Shown piece by piece: positions 9,880 through 19,854 of a stretch of 64,000 nt of DNA. Positions within the stretch are counted from its first letter, which is position 1. Every line of letters begins with the position of its first letter. Made by a program: the position numbers and the translations under genes. This DNA comes from CAYGSN01 sp964352675 (GTDB taxonomy: Bacteria; Pseudomonadota; Alphaproteobacteria; Micavibrionales; Micavibrionaceae). The notes below the pieces were generated by a model. That model saw only the letters and a list, made by a program, of their open reading frames with translations. It was not told where the DNA came from and ran no database searches. Where the stretch lies: assembly GCA_964352675.1 (NCBI GenBank), contig CAYGSN010000010.1, positions 1 through 64,000 on the forward strand, read 5' to 3'.

Positions 9880-12581
9880 GCAGCATTCTCGGAGCCGTGA
9901 GTTTCCTAAACCCCTGGATTTTAACCGGGTTATTGGCTCTGCCGCTTTTGTGGTGTTTGCTGCGCATCATGCCGCCGCGCCCACAAATCATCGCGCTGCC
10001 GACTACGCGCTTTCTGATCGGGCTGGTTCCCGACAAACAAACGCCGCATCACACGCCGTGGTGGATTTTGCTTCTGCGCCTGCTGATCGCCGCTCTGGTT
10101 ATCCTCGCGCTTTCACATCCGGTGCTCAATCAATCCAGCCAGATTACAAGCCAGGGCGCAATCAGAATTCTCATCGATAACGGCTGGAGTGCCGCCACAA
10201 ATTGGGAACAAAAAACCCGCACGGCGCAAGATCTTATCACCGAAGCTGGCCGTCGGGGAAAAGAAGTTCACATCGCCACAACTGCTCGGCAACCTGGGTC
10301 GGACCACATGCTTTATCAAGGTCCCGTCAGTGCTGCTGAAGCGCTATCACTGCTTAGAGCTCTCACCCCCCTACCCTGGGCGGCGGATTATAAAACACTT
10401 CAAACACTGATTGAGGATAAGCCGCCAACACGCTCCCCGCACAGCTATTTCCTGTCGGACGGGCTTGACGGTGCAGGGCTGGAGCCTCTTATGCGCAGAC
10501 TACAAAATCAAGGCGGACTGGATATCTTTAGACCAGATGATGCGCATCTGCCGCTCATTCTCAAAGCTCCGCACGATAATAATTACGCCCCCCTTAAAAC
10601 CTCTATCCATGCACCGCGCGGTACGACGCATACCAGCGGCGGATATGTTCAGGCCCTCTCCGAAGACGGGCGGATCCTGGATCAGAAAAGTCTGAGCCTT
10701 GCTCCGGGAATCATGAGCGAAGATATCTCTTTCGATGTACCGGAGAGCCTCCGTAACGAAGTGGCACGCCTGCGGATTTCCGGGCAAAACAGCGCGGCTG
10801 CGCTTTACACTCTGGACCAGCGGTTTCAAAAACGCGATGTCGGCCTGATCGGCCCGGAGGACAAGCAAAGCATCAAACCATATATCGAGGCGCATTATTA
10901 CCTGATCCGCGCGCTTGAGCCTTTCTCAAAACTTCATCAGGGCGGGCTGGAAACGGTTTTGGCGCACTCTCCGGCGGTTATCATCATGCCGGATATCGCA
11001 AATATCAGCACCGCACAACTCAACACCCTGGAAGAATGGACAAAAGACGGCGGCTTGCTTTTGCGTTTTGCCGGGCCGAACATGGCCGATGCCAGCGCGG
11101 ACAACGCTCTCACCCCGGTTAACCTGCGGCGCGGCGGGCGAGCGCTGGATGGTGCACTGACATGGAGTTCTCCAGCCAAGATTGCCGCATTCAGTTCCGA
11201 AAGCCCCTTTTACGGGATTGATTTATATGAACCCGTCAGCGTGCGAAGACAAATCCTGGCCGAACCTTCGGCGGAGCTGGACCGGAAAACCTGGGGCAGG
11301 CTTGAGGACGGCACGCCGTTAATAACCGCCGACACGCTGGGCAAGGGCCTGATAGTGATGGTTCACACGACCGCCTCTCCCGATTGGTCGGATCTGCCGC
11401 TTTCCGGCGCATTCGTAGAAATTCTGCAACGCGTGGTCAATATGGCCGGAACATCCAGAGCCAAAGTTACAAACCAAGGCGGCCCCCTGAAACCAATCTG
11501 GGTGTATGATTCAGAAGGGCGGATCACAGCGCCGGAAGGATGGGCACAGTCCATCGATGCGGCCGAATTCTCAAAAACAGCGCCGGATTCCCGTCACCCG
11601 CCGGGCCTCTATGGTTCGTCCAGTTTCCAGCGCGCCCTTAATCTCGGCCCGCACCTGGAACCGGAAGTCCTGCCCTCCCTGCCCGCAACAATCGGCGTGC
11701 ATCTCTATGACCGGGACTATGAAACCGATCTTCTTCCCCTCCTGCTCTATGCCGCCGTCATCTTGCTGTTGCTGGATGGGCTAATCACCTTTGTGATCTC
11801 CCTGAACCTGCGAAGCCTTGCCGCCCTCACAGCCGTTCTTGCCGTCCTGATGATCACACCCGCACAGGCCCAGGATACGGATGTGAGTCCTGAAGACATC
11901 ACCTATGCCGACGGATTATATCTTGCCTATATTCAGACAGGGGACGAACGCATTGACGCTTTGAGCCTTCGGGGTCTGGAGAATCTGGGCACTGTGTTAA
12001 AGCGGCGCACATCGGTGGAGCCAGACGGCGTGGCCTCCCTGAATCCGGAGATCGATACGCTCGCTTTTTTCCCGTTAATTTACTGGCCCGTCACCCCGGC
12101 CCAACCGCCTTTGTCCAATGAAGCGCTGAAAAAGCTGCAGGACTACCTGTCCCATGGCGGGACAATCCTGTTCGATACGCAAGAAAGAGATACGAACGGC
12201 TCAAACTCAGCCGTACTGCGCGACCGGCTGGCGGGGCTAAATATCCCGGCCCTTGCGCCGGTGCCGGACAACCATGTCCTGATGCGCAGCTTTTACCTGA
12301 TCAACAGCTTTCCAGGCATTTATAACAACACGACTTTGTGGATTGAGCAGCAAAGCGTAAGCGGACGCGACGGCGTCTCTTCGGTTATTATCGGCAGCAA
12401 TGACTGGGCCGGGACGTGGGCGGCGGGCGGCAACGGACCCGGCAGCTTCATCGGCAGCTCCTCGCGCCAGCAAGAATTATCCTATCGTTTTGGAGTCAAT
12501 CTGGTGATATATGCCCTGACCGGAAATTACAAAGCCGATCAGGTTCATGTCCCCTACATACTGGAAAGGCTGGGGCAGTGA
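9876..12581 (+). CDS. Membrane protein with BatA-type N-terminus and C-terminal DUF4159 domain
   Basis: A 901-residue protein. Residues about 12-32 form a membrane helix typical of the BatA/aerotolerance N-terminal domain, followed by PPRPQIIALPTTRFL and a second helix near 65-82. A further membrane pair lies at about 620-660. The remaining C-terminal part, from about DITYADGLYLAYIQTGDE onward, matches DUF4159, a GATase-like periplasmic domain. The ATG at 9876 overlaps the DUF58 stop and has GGGAGA upstream. An open frame continues further upstream but only in shadow of DUF58. The role is likely membrane anchoring in the MoxR system. Confidence 0.85.
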   Translation: MSSILGAVSFLNPWILTGLLALPLLWCLLRIMPPRPQIIALPTTRFLIGLVPDKQTPHHTPWWILLLRLLIAALVILALSHPVLNQSSQITSQGAIRILIDNGWSAATNWEQKTRTAQDLITEAGRRGKEVHIATTARQPGSDHMLYQGPVSAAEALSLLRALTPLPWAADYKTLQTLIEDKPPTRSPHSYFLSDGLDGAGLEPLMRRLQNQGGLDIFRPDDAHLPLILKAPHDNNYAPLKTSIHAPRGTTHTSGGYVQALSEDGRILDQKSLSLAPGIMSEDISFDVPESLRNEVARLRISGQNSAAALYTLDQRFQKRDVGLIGPEDKQSIKPYIEAHYYLIRALEPFSKLHQGGLETVLAHSPAVIIMPDIANISTAQLNTLEEWTKDGGLLLRFAGPNMADASADNALTPVNLRRGGRALDGALTWSSPAKIAAFSSESPFYGIDLYEPVSVRRQILAEPSAELDRKTWGRLEDGTPLITADTLGKGLIVMVHTTASPDWSDLPLSGAFVEILQRVVNMAGTSRAKVTNQGGPLKPIWVYDSEGRITAPEGWAQSIDAAEFSKTAPDSRHPPGLYGSSSFQRALNLGPHLEPEVLPSLPATIGVHLYDRDYETDLLPLLLYAAVILLLLDGLITFVISLNLRSLAALTAVLAVLMITPAQAQDTDVSPEDITYADGLYLAYIQTGDERIDALSLRGLENLGTVLKRRTSVEPDGVASLNPEIDTLAFFPLIYWPVTPAQPPLSNEALKKLQDYLSHGGTILFDTQERDTNGSNSAVLRDRLAGLNIPALAPVPDNHVLMRSFYLINSFPGIYNNTTLWIEQQSVSGRDGVSSVIIGSNDWAGTWAAGGNGPGSFIGSSSRQQELSYRFGVNLVIYALTGNYKADQVHVPYILERLGQ

Positions 12582-14653
12582 TGATGAAAGACAGCGCCAG
12601 TATCTCCATCCACTTTGACCCGCTAGTGCCGGATCTCTGGCTGTACGCGGCCGTCGCGGCGGCCCTGCTGCTGTTCACCGGGGAGCTCCTGCAAAAACGC
12701 AAGCCAGGCTTGTTTAGACTCCTTACTGTCGCCGCTTTTATTGGTGCACTCCTCAACCCATCAGTATTAAAAGAACAACGCGAGAGCGTTCCGGATGTCG
12801 CCGCCCTTGTTGTTGATCAAAGCCCCAGCCAGAATTTCGGCCTGCGTACCAAACGAACACAAAGCGCTCTAAGCTATTTCAAGGAAAAGCTTTCCGACCG
12901 CGATAGCCTGGAACTGCGTATTGTGGAAGGCAATACCGATCCCCTGGCCGATGAAACATCGCTGTTTGACAGGCTGGAAAAAACCATGGCCGATGTGCCG
13001 GAAAACCGCCGCGCCGGAGTTCTAGTGATCAGTGACGGTCAAATTCACGATATCCCGGAAACACTGGAGAAGTACAACACGCACGGCCCCATTCATCTCC
13101 TGCTGAGCGGGGAAAAGGATGAACGCGACAGGCGCATTGTGATCGAAAACGCCCCCGCCTACGGGATTGCCGGGGACGAGGTCACTGTACGCTTCCGTAT
13201 TGAGGATACAGACAATATCGGTGCGCGCGATGCGCTGGTCACGCTGGATATTTTTGGCGAAAACCCGGTCCAAAGCATTGTACAAACCGGCAAGGCGCAA
13301 ACTGTTACACTGCCTGTTTCCCACGCGGGGCAGAATATTTTTCAACTGCGGGTGAATGAGGTTGAGGACGAAATCACCCTGGCCAATAATTCCGCTGCAA
13401 TTGTTGTCAGCGGTGTGCGTGACCGCCTGCGGGTCCTGCTTGTGTCAGGAAGGCCGCATGCGGGGGGGAGGATGTGGCGGGATTTACTAACCTCTGATCC
13501 CGGCGTTGATCTGATTCATTTCACCATTTTGCGGGAACCGGAAAAACTGGACGCCACGCCGCGTGATGAGCTTGCCTTGATCGCCTTTCCGTTTCAGGAA
13601 TTGTTCGAGGTTAAACTTCATGATTTCGACCTGATCATTTTCGACAGATACAAGCTCAACCGTATTCTGCCGGATTATTATTTCGACAACATCGCCCGCT
13701 TCGTGCATGAAGGCGGTGCCTTGCTGGAAGCCAGCGGACCTGGATTCGCCGGTGAGGATTCCGTGTATCTGACCCCGCTGATGAATGTTCTGCCTGCCGC
13801 ACCCACAGGTGAAATTTTCAAAACCCCCTTTATTCCGCACCTTAGCAGAGCCGGAAACCTGCATCCGGTCACACATGGTATTTTTGAGACAGGCGCGCCG
13901 CCTCCCGGCCCGTGGCTGCGTCAGGTCGGGATACAGCCCGATCGGGGCGATATTCTGATGGAAGGGCTGAACGATGCTCCGCTCCTGATCCTCGACCGGG
14001 TGGATGAGGGGCGCGTCGCGCAAATCACCAGCGATCATTTATGGCTGTGGGCGAACGGGTACAAAGGCGGCGGGCCTTATCAGGAGCTGTTGCGGCGGAT
14101 TGTTCACTGGTTGATGAAGGAGCCAGAGCTGGATGAGAAGGCGTTGGACATCCAGACCGACGGACGCACCATCACTATCGCCAGCCGCAATTTCAGCCGC
14201 GATACAATGAATGTCGAGATCACCAAACCTGACGGCACAATGCAGAATATAACGCTGGAGAAAAATGAAGACGGAAGCTTGCGGGCCTCTGTAGAGGCCG
14301 ACCAGATAGGCGTTTACGGTTTTAAAGATGACACAGGACAACAGCGTTATGCCGCCATCGGATCGATGAACCCGCGGGAACTGGCAGATGTAAAAACCAG
14401 CCCGCAGAAACTTTCTGCCTGGATAAAGGCCAGTGGCGGCGGTGTTTTCTGGCTCGCGCAAACCCCGCAACCGGATATACGAAATTTCAGAACGCGAAAG
14501 CCATACGCCGGATCCGGCTGGCTGTCCCTGCGCGGCAATCAGGCCTATAATGTGACGGGGCTGCAGAGCCGGCCGCTGCTTCCGGCCTGGCTTTCCTGTC
14601 TGCTTTTGTTTGGGTTGATTACCCTGACATGGTGGCGTGAGGGACGGAATTAG
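12581..14653 (+). CDS. Membrane-anchored GATase1-like protein of the MoxR operon
   Basis: A 690-residue protein starting at an ATG that overlaps the previous stop by one base. Two N-terminal helices (about 17-33 and 41-58) are followed by a vWA-like segment (DVAALVVDQSPSQ; VLVISDGQIHDIPE). The middle region, from about LRVLLVSGRPHAGG to LLEASGPGFAGE, looks like a class I glutamine-amidotransferase fold without a visible catalytic Cys. A final helix (PAWLSCLLLFGLITLTWW) ends the protein. Such proteins commonly close moxR-DUF58-DUF4159 operons. The function is unknown; the family-level call is inference. Confidence 0.75.
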   Translation: MMKDSASISIHFDPLVPDLWLYAAVAAALLLFTGELLQKRKPGLFRLLTVAAFIGALLNPSVLKEQRESVPDVAALVVDQSPSQNFGLRTKRTQSALSYFKEKLSDRDSLELRIVEGNTDPLADETSLFDRLEKTMADVPENRRAGVLVISDGQIHDIPETLEKYNTHGPIHLLLSGEKDERDRRIVIENAPAYGIAGDEVTVRFRIEDTDNIGARDALVTLDIFGENPVQSIVQTGKAQTVTLPVSHAGQNIFQLRVNEVEDEITLANNSAAIVVSGVRDRLRVLLVSGRPHAGGRMWRDLLTSDPGVDLIHFTILREPEKLDATPRDELALIAFPFQELFEVKLHDFDLIIFDRYKLNRILPDYYFDNIARFVHEGGALLEASGPGFAGEDSVYLTPLMNVLPAAPTGEIFKTPFIPHLSRAGNLHPVTHGIFETGAPPPGPWLRQVGIQPDRGDILMEGLNDAPLLILDRVDEGRVAQITSDHLWLWANGYKGGGPYQELLRRIVHWLMKEPELDEKALDIQTDGRTITIASRNFSRDTMNVEITKPDGTMQNITLEKNEDGSLRASVEADQIGVYGFKDDTGQQRYAAIGSMNPRELADVKTSPQKLSAWIKASGGGVFWLAQTPQPDIRNFRTRKPYAGSGWLSLRGNQAYNVTGLQSRPLLPAWLSCLLLFGLITLTWWREGRN

Positions 14654-14674
14654 GCATTTCTTACCCAAACAGCA

Positions 14675-16998
14675 TCAGGCCGCTTCACCCCTCTTTTTAT
14701 TGTCTGCCAGAACCCGCATTATCTTCTGTTTTAATTCGTCTTTTTGTATGGGCTTTCTTAGAAAAAACCGAATAGCCGGATGGTCATCCATTGCGTATTT
14801 TAATTCCTGCTCACCATGCCCGGACACCAGAATAAACGGCAATTCAGGTTGGTCAAAATAGACCTGGTAGATCATCTCCAACCCCGTCATAACAGGCATA
14901 TTGTGATCTGTGATAACAAGATCAAAGGCTCCCGGATTTTCACGCAACACCTCAAGTCCCTCTAGTCCCGTTTCGCAGGTATATACCTCAAAACCCAAAC
15001 GCTCTAACATATTGAGCATCATATCCCTAACCTCTTTTTGATCCTCCACCAGCAAGATGCATGCCTCAACCTCTTCTTCCATGGCGATTTGACCAGCAGT
15101 GGATTCTATCTGGCTTTCCTTTAGAACGGGGAAGAGGAGTTCAAAACGCGTGCCTTCCCCCAATACGCTTTCAATGATGAGCGCCCCCTGATGGGATGCA
15201 ACAACACCATGAACTGTCGCCAGCCCCAGGCCAGTTCCTTTATCAACAGGCTTGGTTGTAAAAAACGGTTCAAAAATATGCTCCATGATCGCCCGGCTCA
15301 TCCCCGATCCGCTATCTTTAATTTCAAGACTTATATAATCCATATTTTCAATGATACAGCCCAAAACAAGGCGTGTGCGGCCAGACCCTAAATCGTCGAT
15401 ATGAATATTAGGGGTTTCTTTCTGATCGGGAAATGCACTTCGCATCTCCACATAGCCGCTATAAAGATCGGCCTCTACGGGTTGCAAATGAATATGCAGC
15501 GTTCCTTTGTCTTCCATGGCGTCTTTGGCGTTGACACAGAGATTCATAATCACCTGTGATATCTGGGTATCGTTGCCTTTTATAATTGCATGCAGAACGT
15601 CTATGTCTTCAACAACCTCAATTGTGCGTGGCAAGCTAACCTTTAACANNNNNNNNNNAACATGGACAGGCTTTCCCGCAGCGGAGAGACTAAATCTACA
15701 GCTTGAAAATCATTCTCCTTGCGTCTTGAAAAAGCCAACATTTGATCCACCAAATTCCGGGCCTGTCTGCCTGCCTGCAAAATATTTTTTGCGAACTCTT
15801 GCTCTTTCGAGCCTTCATCAAGGTCTTCACACAGAAATTCTGCGTACCCGTTCATTGCAGCAAGAATGTTGTTAAAGTCATGTGCAATGCCACCAGCAAG
15901 CCGCCCAACGGCCTCCATTTTCTGCGCCTGGTAAAACTGGCCTTCAAGATCCTTTTTGTCTTTTTCTGCTTGAACTTGATCCGTAATATCGCGCGCTGTA
16001 CCTATAAAACCGCCATCAACAAGGCGTGTGAGCGACAAATCTGTATGAACGACGCTCCCATCCAATCGTACGATTGGCGAGATACCTCGCCAATACCCTG
16101 TTTCGTGAACTGCAGGCAGAACAACATTTTTAATTTTCTGTCGGCCCTTTTCCGTATACAGGTTGGCCCAGTCTTGCCCTATATATTCACTCCTATCAGC
16201 CTCCATAATTCCATGAAGGCGCATAAGAGACTGGTTCATATAGGTCAAACAACCTTCGGCATCGACAATCCCTATGCCGTCATAGGTTGCCTCCATCGCC
16301 GCAAGTCGGTTTTCCAACAGTTTTAAAGTCTGCTTCTTTTCTTTGTTTACAATAGAGAGCTTTGTCAGTTTGTCCGCATTTAGAAGCACCATAATAAATC
16401 CGCACAAACCAACGGCAATAACGGACCAGTAGAGCCAGCTTTCACGACTTCGCATTTGAGTCAGATAAGCAGAAGCATGATCGTCATCATACAAATAGCT
16501 CCAGAGACCTTCAATCTTGTCATGGATCGCAGCCGTTTTCTGATAGTCAGAAACCTTAACATCTGCAAGCGTTTTAATGCTTCCAACAAATTGAGATAAG
16601 ACAAGCACGTCGCCTTCTATAGAAAAGAATGCCTCCTTGTAATTTTCTGGCAATTGTTGTTCAAGAACTTTTACCTGCAGTTCGGAAAAGTAGAGTCTTG
16701 CAAATTCTTTTAGCCTGAATTGTAAATTCTCAAGAGTTGAATCTGCATTGCCCTTAACGGCCAGAAATAATTCCTTCTCAAAATCATTATACGTTTCCTC
16801 CAGCTCTAAAATTGAACGGCTTTCGGTTCTGTAAATGCTGAATAATTCCTGTTGTTCACGAATCAAGGTCAGCCAGGAATACAAAGCGAGCATGCCAAAC
16901 ACCAGCATGACCAAACCCGGAAGATAATTCAGAATAATTAGCCAAAAATTTTTGCGAAAAAAAAATCCGGAGGTTTTCTCAGAAAAATTTTCAGACAT
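14675..16998 (-). CDS. Hybrid sensor histidine kinase (interrupted by assembly gap)
   Basis: One kinase read through the 10-N gap. The N-terminal part has a membrane helix (about 20-45), a roughly 140-residue periplasmic sensor and a second helix near 190-210. A PAS domain follows (YMNQSLMRLHGIM; GTARDITDQ), then the HisKA site GGIAHDFNN. After the gap come the ATPase boxes NLCVNAKDAM, DSGSGM and GTGLGLATVHG, and a receiver domain with LVEDQKEVRD and phospho-acceptor Asp in VITDHNMP. The two reading frames differ by one only because of the arbitrary N run; removing the gap and one copy of the flanking AACA gives about 769 residues uninterrupted. Its ATG overlaps the stop of the upstream regulator gene. 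Confidence 0.85.
15649..15658. other. Assembly gap (10 N)
   Basis: Ten undetermined bases inside the hybrid kinase gene. The four bases AACA occur immediately on both sides, which suggests two contigs that really overlap by four bases rather than missing sequence. Confidence 0.98.
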
Positions 16999-17690
16999 CA
17001 GGAGGCAATACCCATTTCCTGCGCCTTAAGCGCGGCCTGGGTTCTGTTCTTGGCGTTCAGTTTTTTACAAACTCCGCGCACATGTAATTTTACAGTGACC
17101 ACCTGCAGGCCCAGTTCATTGGCGATTTCCTTGTTTGAGGCGCCTCGTGCCAGATACCCCAGAACCTCTTTCTCACGCGGGGTAAGCGAGGAATTGCCGC
17201 CATTGGAAAAACCGTCCTGCGTTTCCTTCAAACCGCTATAGATATCCAGGCTGGGCTTGCGGCCGCCATCATCGTAATAGGTCGGCATAACCTTATTGGT
17301 TTTGCTGTCTATCGGGATGAATTTTTCACCGGTCAAAACCAGCTGTATGGCTTTTAACAGAGCCTTGCCCGATAACGTCTTTGGAAAATACCCAACCGCA
17401 CCCAGCCCCAATGCCGCCTCTACATCATGGGCCTCGGCAATCCCGGACATCAAGGCGACCGGCACATCCGGATAGGTTTCACGCACGCTGCGAAACCCCT
17501 CCATCCCGTTCATGCCCGGCATACGCAGATCCAGAAGGATCAAATCCTGTTTGGAGTTCTCCTTCATCCGCGCCATGACTTCCGGGAAATCCTTTGCAAG
17601 AGTGACCTCGGCCTCAGGCTCCGCCCGTTCTATGTATTGAACAAGGGCGTCCCGGAAAAGTGTATGATCATCTGCGAGTAATAGTTTCAT
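16998..17690 (-). CDS. NarL/FixJ-type response regulator
   Basis: A 230-residue two-domain regulator. The receiver starts at MKLLLADDHTLFRDAL, with the acidic pair DD near 7-8, phospho-acceptor Asp in LILLDLRMPGM and Thr/Ser switch in ALMSGIA. The C-terminal LuxR-type helix-turn-helix reads LTPREKEVLGYLARGASNKE (about 165-184). It precedes the hybrid kinase with overlapping codons (TGATG), so the pair is very likely one two-component system. The ATG at 17690 places the receiver strand at the normal position; an in-frame codon seven residues upstream is possible. Confidence 0.9.
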   Translation of the reverse strand: MKLLLADDHTLFRDALVQYIERAEPEAEVTLAKDFPEVMARMKENSKQDLILLDLRMPGMNGMEGFRSVRETYPDVPVALMSGIAEAHDVEAALGLGAVGYFPKTLSGKALLKAIQLVLTGEKFIPIDSKTNKVMPTYYDDGGRKPSLDIYSGLKETQDGFSNGGNSSLTPREKEVLGYLARGASNKEIANELGLQVVTVKLHVRGVCKKLNAKNRTQAALKAQEMGIAS

Positions 17691-17802
17691 GCAACCTTGA
17701 GTATAATCCACAATACTTAAAAAAATCTATACTTAGGAACTATCACACTATCAAAAATAAAAAAAATACCAAATATAATTCCACCGTATTCAGTTGAATC
17801 TT

Positions 17803-19836
17803 CTAATAATTTCTTTGATAGGCAATATGAATAGGCGAGGTTGCCGTTTTCTGAATATTCTGCAAACGCAGGCGGTAAACATACACGCTTTCCAGCACCC
17901 TCTGTACATAGTTGCGCGTCTCATAAATCGGCATAAGTTCAATGAAATCAATCATATCGATCTGCCCTAGACGCGGATCGCCATAGGTTTTTATCCACCC
18001 GTCAACACGCCCCGGCCCGGCATTATAGGCCGCAATCGCCAGCGGATAAGAACCACCGTAACGTGTCAACAAATCCTGCAGATACGCTGAGCCCAATCGT
18101 ATGTTGTGATCAGGCCGGGCTGTCAGCCAGGACGTTTGATGGCTCAACCCTTGTTCGCGCGCCACCTGCTTCGCCGTTGCGGGCATAAGCTGCATCAGGC
18201 CCATCGCCCCGGCTGGGCTTTGCGCATTATCATCAAACATACTTTCCTGACGGATAAGAGCATGCACCAACGCCCATTCCACCGGGACAACGCCGAGCTT
18301 CTCCGTAATAGTTGGATAGGATTGGGCCGTGAGAAACAAGCCTTTCTGGGTTGCGTTTTTGGCAATGCGCACCGCATCGTGATACTGCTTCATATCAATC
18401 GCTATTTCCGCCCCAAACCTGTACCCCTTCGGGGTGTCATCATGACTGACGAAGGCCTGGAGAAACCGGCTAGCTTCTTTCCGCATACCTGCCGTATGAA
18501 ACAGCATAGCCGCTTGGACCAATTCCCGCCGCTTAAAACTGTCCAGGTCCTGCGCACTTAAGACCGGCGGCGCGGCATTCGGAAGCATATGACCCTGCCC
18601 CAGCTCCGCCCCGGCCATCTGCCCGTAAAACACTGTTTGGTATTTCGCCGCTTCTTCAAACCAGCGAACCGCCAGTTCATTTGATCCTAGTTTTTTTGCA
18701 GCCCGTCCCGCCCAATACGCCGCGCGTGCGACACTGATCGGTGAATCCACTTTCGCATGCAGCGTTTCAAAGTGCTGATATGCCGTTGCCGGCCTCTCCA
18801 GAAAACGCAGGGCCAGCCATCCCGCCAGCCATTCCGCCTGGGCAAACGGCAGGCCGCTTTTCTGGATATGCGTGCTGGCAAGATCGTAAGCCTGACTATA
18901 TTTTTTCTCCTCCAGCAGGCGGCGGATAATAATATGACGCTCCTGCCACCACTGCGCCGGGTTTTGTATGGACTTCTCCAAGGGTAGAGCAAGCTTGAGG
19001 ATTTCGATTGCACCATCGTTCAAATCATTCTTTCGACGCCAACGCAACCGTTCGTAAAGCAAGCCGGGATCTGTCTGCAAAGACGCGGGAACACGAGCGA
19101 TCAACGCGTTAACATTGCCGCTTTTCTCGGCCAGCCCGATGCGCGCATCGGCCAGAGCGACATAGCCCGGCCCCAAAACCTCTGCGATTGCCTTTGCATT
19201 GCTGTATTGTCCGGCATAGAGCAGCATATCATAACGCTTGGCGTGGGCCTGACGGTCAATAAAGGCGGCATATTTGCGGTAAATCCATTTCTGGTCATCG
19301 CGTGAGAGCGGCGTGTTCGCCCACCACTTCGCCAGAAAAGCCTTAGCGCGGGCCGTATTTCCGGATTCAATCAGAGCCTGCAAAAACCGGTCAAAGCCTT
19401 TGGCCGTTTGCGGCGGGTAATCATTAAACCACGCAATAACATCTGCGTTGCTCATCTGTGCCGGAATATCCTTCTCCGCCTTGCTCTTCATCCCCGGAAT
19501 GCCCGGCCATTCCGGATTCATGCGGATAAACTGCGCCAGATGCGTAAAATTCGTCTCCTCCCGCCCTTGTGTGAAAACCATCCAGTAATACAATTTCGCG
19601 GCCAGGGGATCTTTCGTCGCAGCAATGATATCCCGCCCCACACTCCAGCGGTTCTGGTTCATCGCCTGCAGCGCCTTTACCGTCTGGCGTTGCGCCGCAG
19701 CGCTCTGCATTTCATGTACAGGCCCTTCAGCGGCGTGCACCGCCGGATAGACCCCGGCAGCGCCCAGAATTAAAATCGCCGGAAAAAGCACGGCCTTCTT
19801 GCATAAAAACCCTAATGGTCCTACATTACAGGGCAA
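17803..19836 (-). CDS. Soluble lytic murein transglycosylase (Slt-type)
   Basis: Periplasmic peptidoglycan lytic transglycosylase that cleaves the MurNAc-GlcNAc bond to form anhydro-muropeptides. It has a long alpha-superhelical N-terminal half and a C-terminal SLT domain with ALIRQESMFD (catalytic Glu), SPAGAMGLMQLMPATAK and IAAYNAGPGRV. A signal-peptide core (AVLFPAILILGA, ending VHAAEG) is clear, but no ATG lies in frame near it. The TTG at 19836 or GTG at 19791 are the in-frame options, and the only well-spaced ATG (19804) is one base out of frame. The 5' end is therefore uncertain. The gene is divergent from dapA. Confidence 0.85.
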   Translation of the reverse strand: MPCNVGPLGFLCKKAVLFPAILILGAAGVYPAVHAAEGPVHEMQSAAAQRQTVKALQAMNQNRWSVGRDIIAATKDPLAAKLYYWMVFTQGREETNFTHLAQFIRMNPEWPGIPGMKSKAEKDIPAQMSNADVIAWFNDYPPQTAKGFDRFLQALIESGNTARAKAFLAKWWANTPLSRDDQKWIYRKYAAFIDRQAHAKRYDMLLYAGQYSNAKAIAEVLGPGYVALADARIGLAEKSGNVNALIARVPASLQTDPGLLYERLRWRRKNDLNDGAIEILKLALPLEKSIQNPAQWWQERHIIIRRLLEEKKYSQAYDLASTHIQKSGLPFAQAEWLAGWLALRFLERPATAYQHFETLHAKVDSPISVARAAYWAGRAAKKLGSNELAVRWFEEAAKYQTVFYGQMAGAELGQGHMLPNAAPPVLSAQDLDSFKRRELVQAAMLFHTAGMRKEASRFLQAFVSHDDTPKGYRFGAEIAIDMKQYHDAVRIAKNATQKGLFLTAQSYPTITEKLGVVPVEWALVHALIRQESMFDDNAQSPAGAMGLMQLMPATAKQVAREQGLSHQTSWLTARPDHNIRLGSAYLQDLLTRYGGSYPLAIAAYNAGPGRVDGWIKTYGDPRLGQIDMIDFIELMPIYETRNYVQRVLESVYVYRLRLQNIQKTATSPIHIAYQRNY

Positions 19837-19854
19837 ATTTAAGGAAGGACAACC

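Noticed and set aside
15643..15658. Premature stop and split of the histidine kinase into two genes
   Set aside because: The stop arises in the frame created by the arbitrary 10-N gap; both halves are complementary parts of one kinase.
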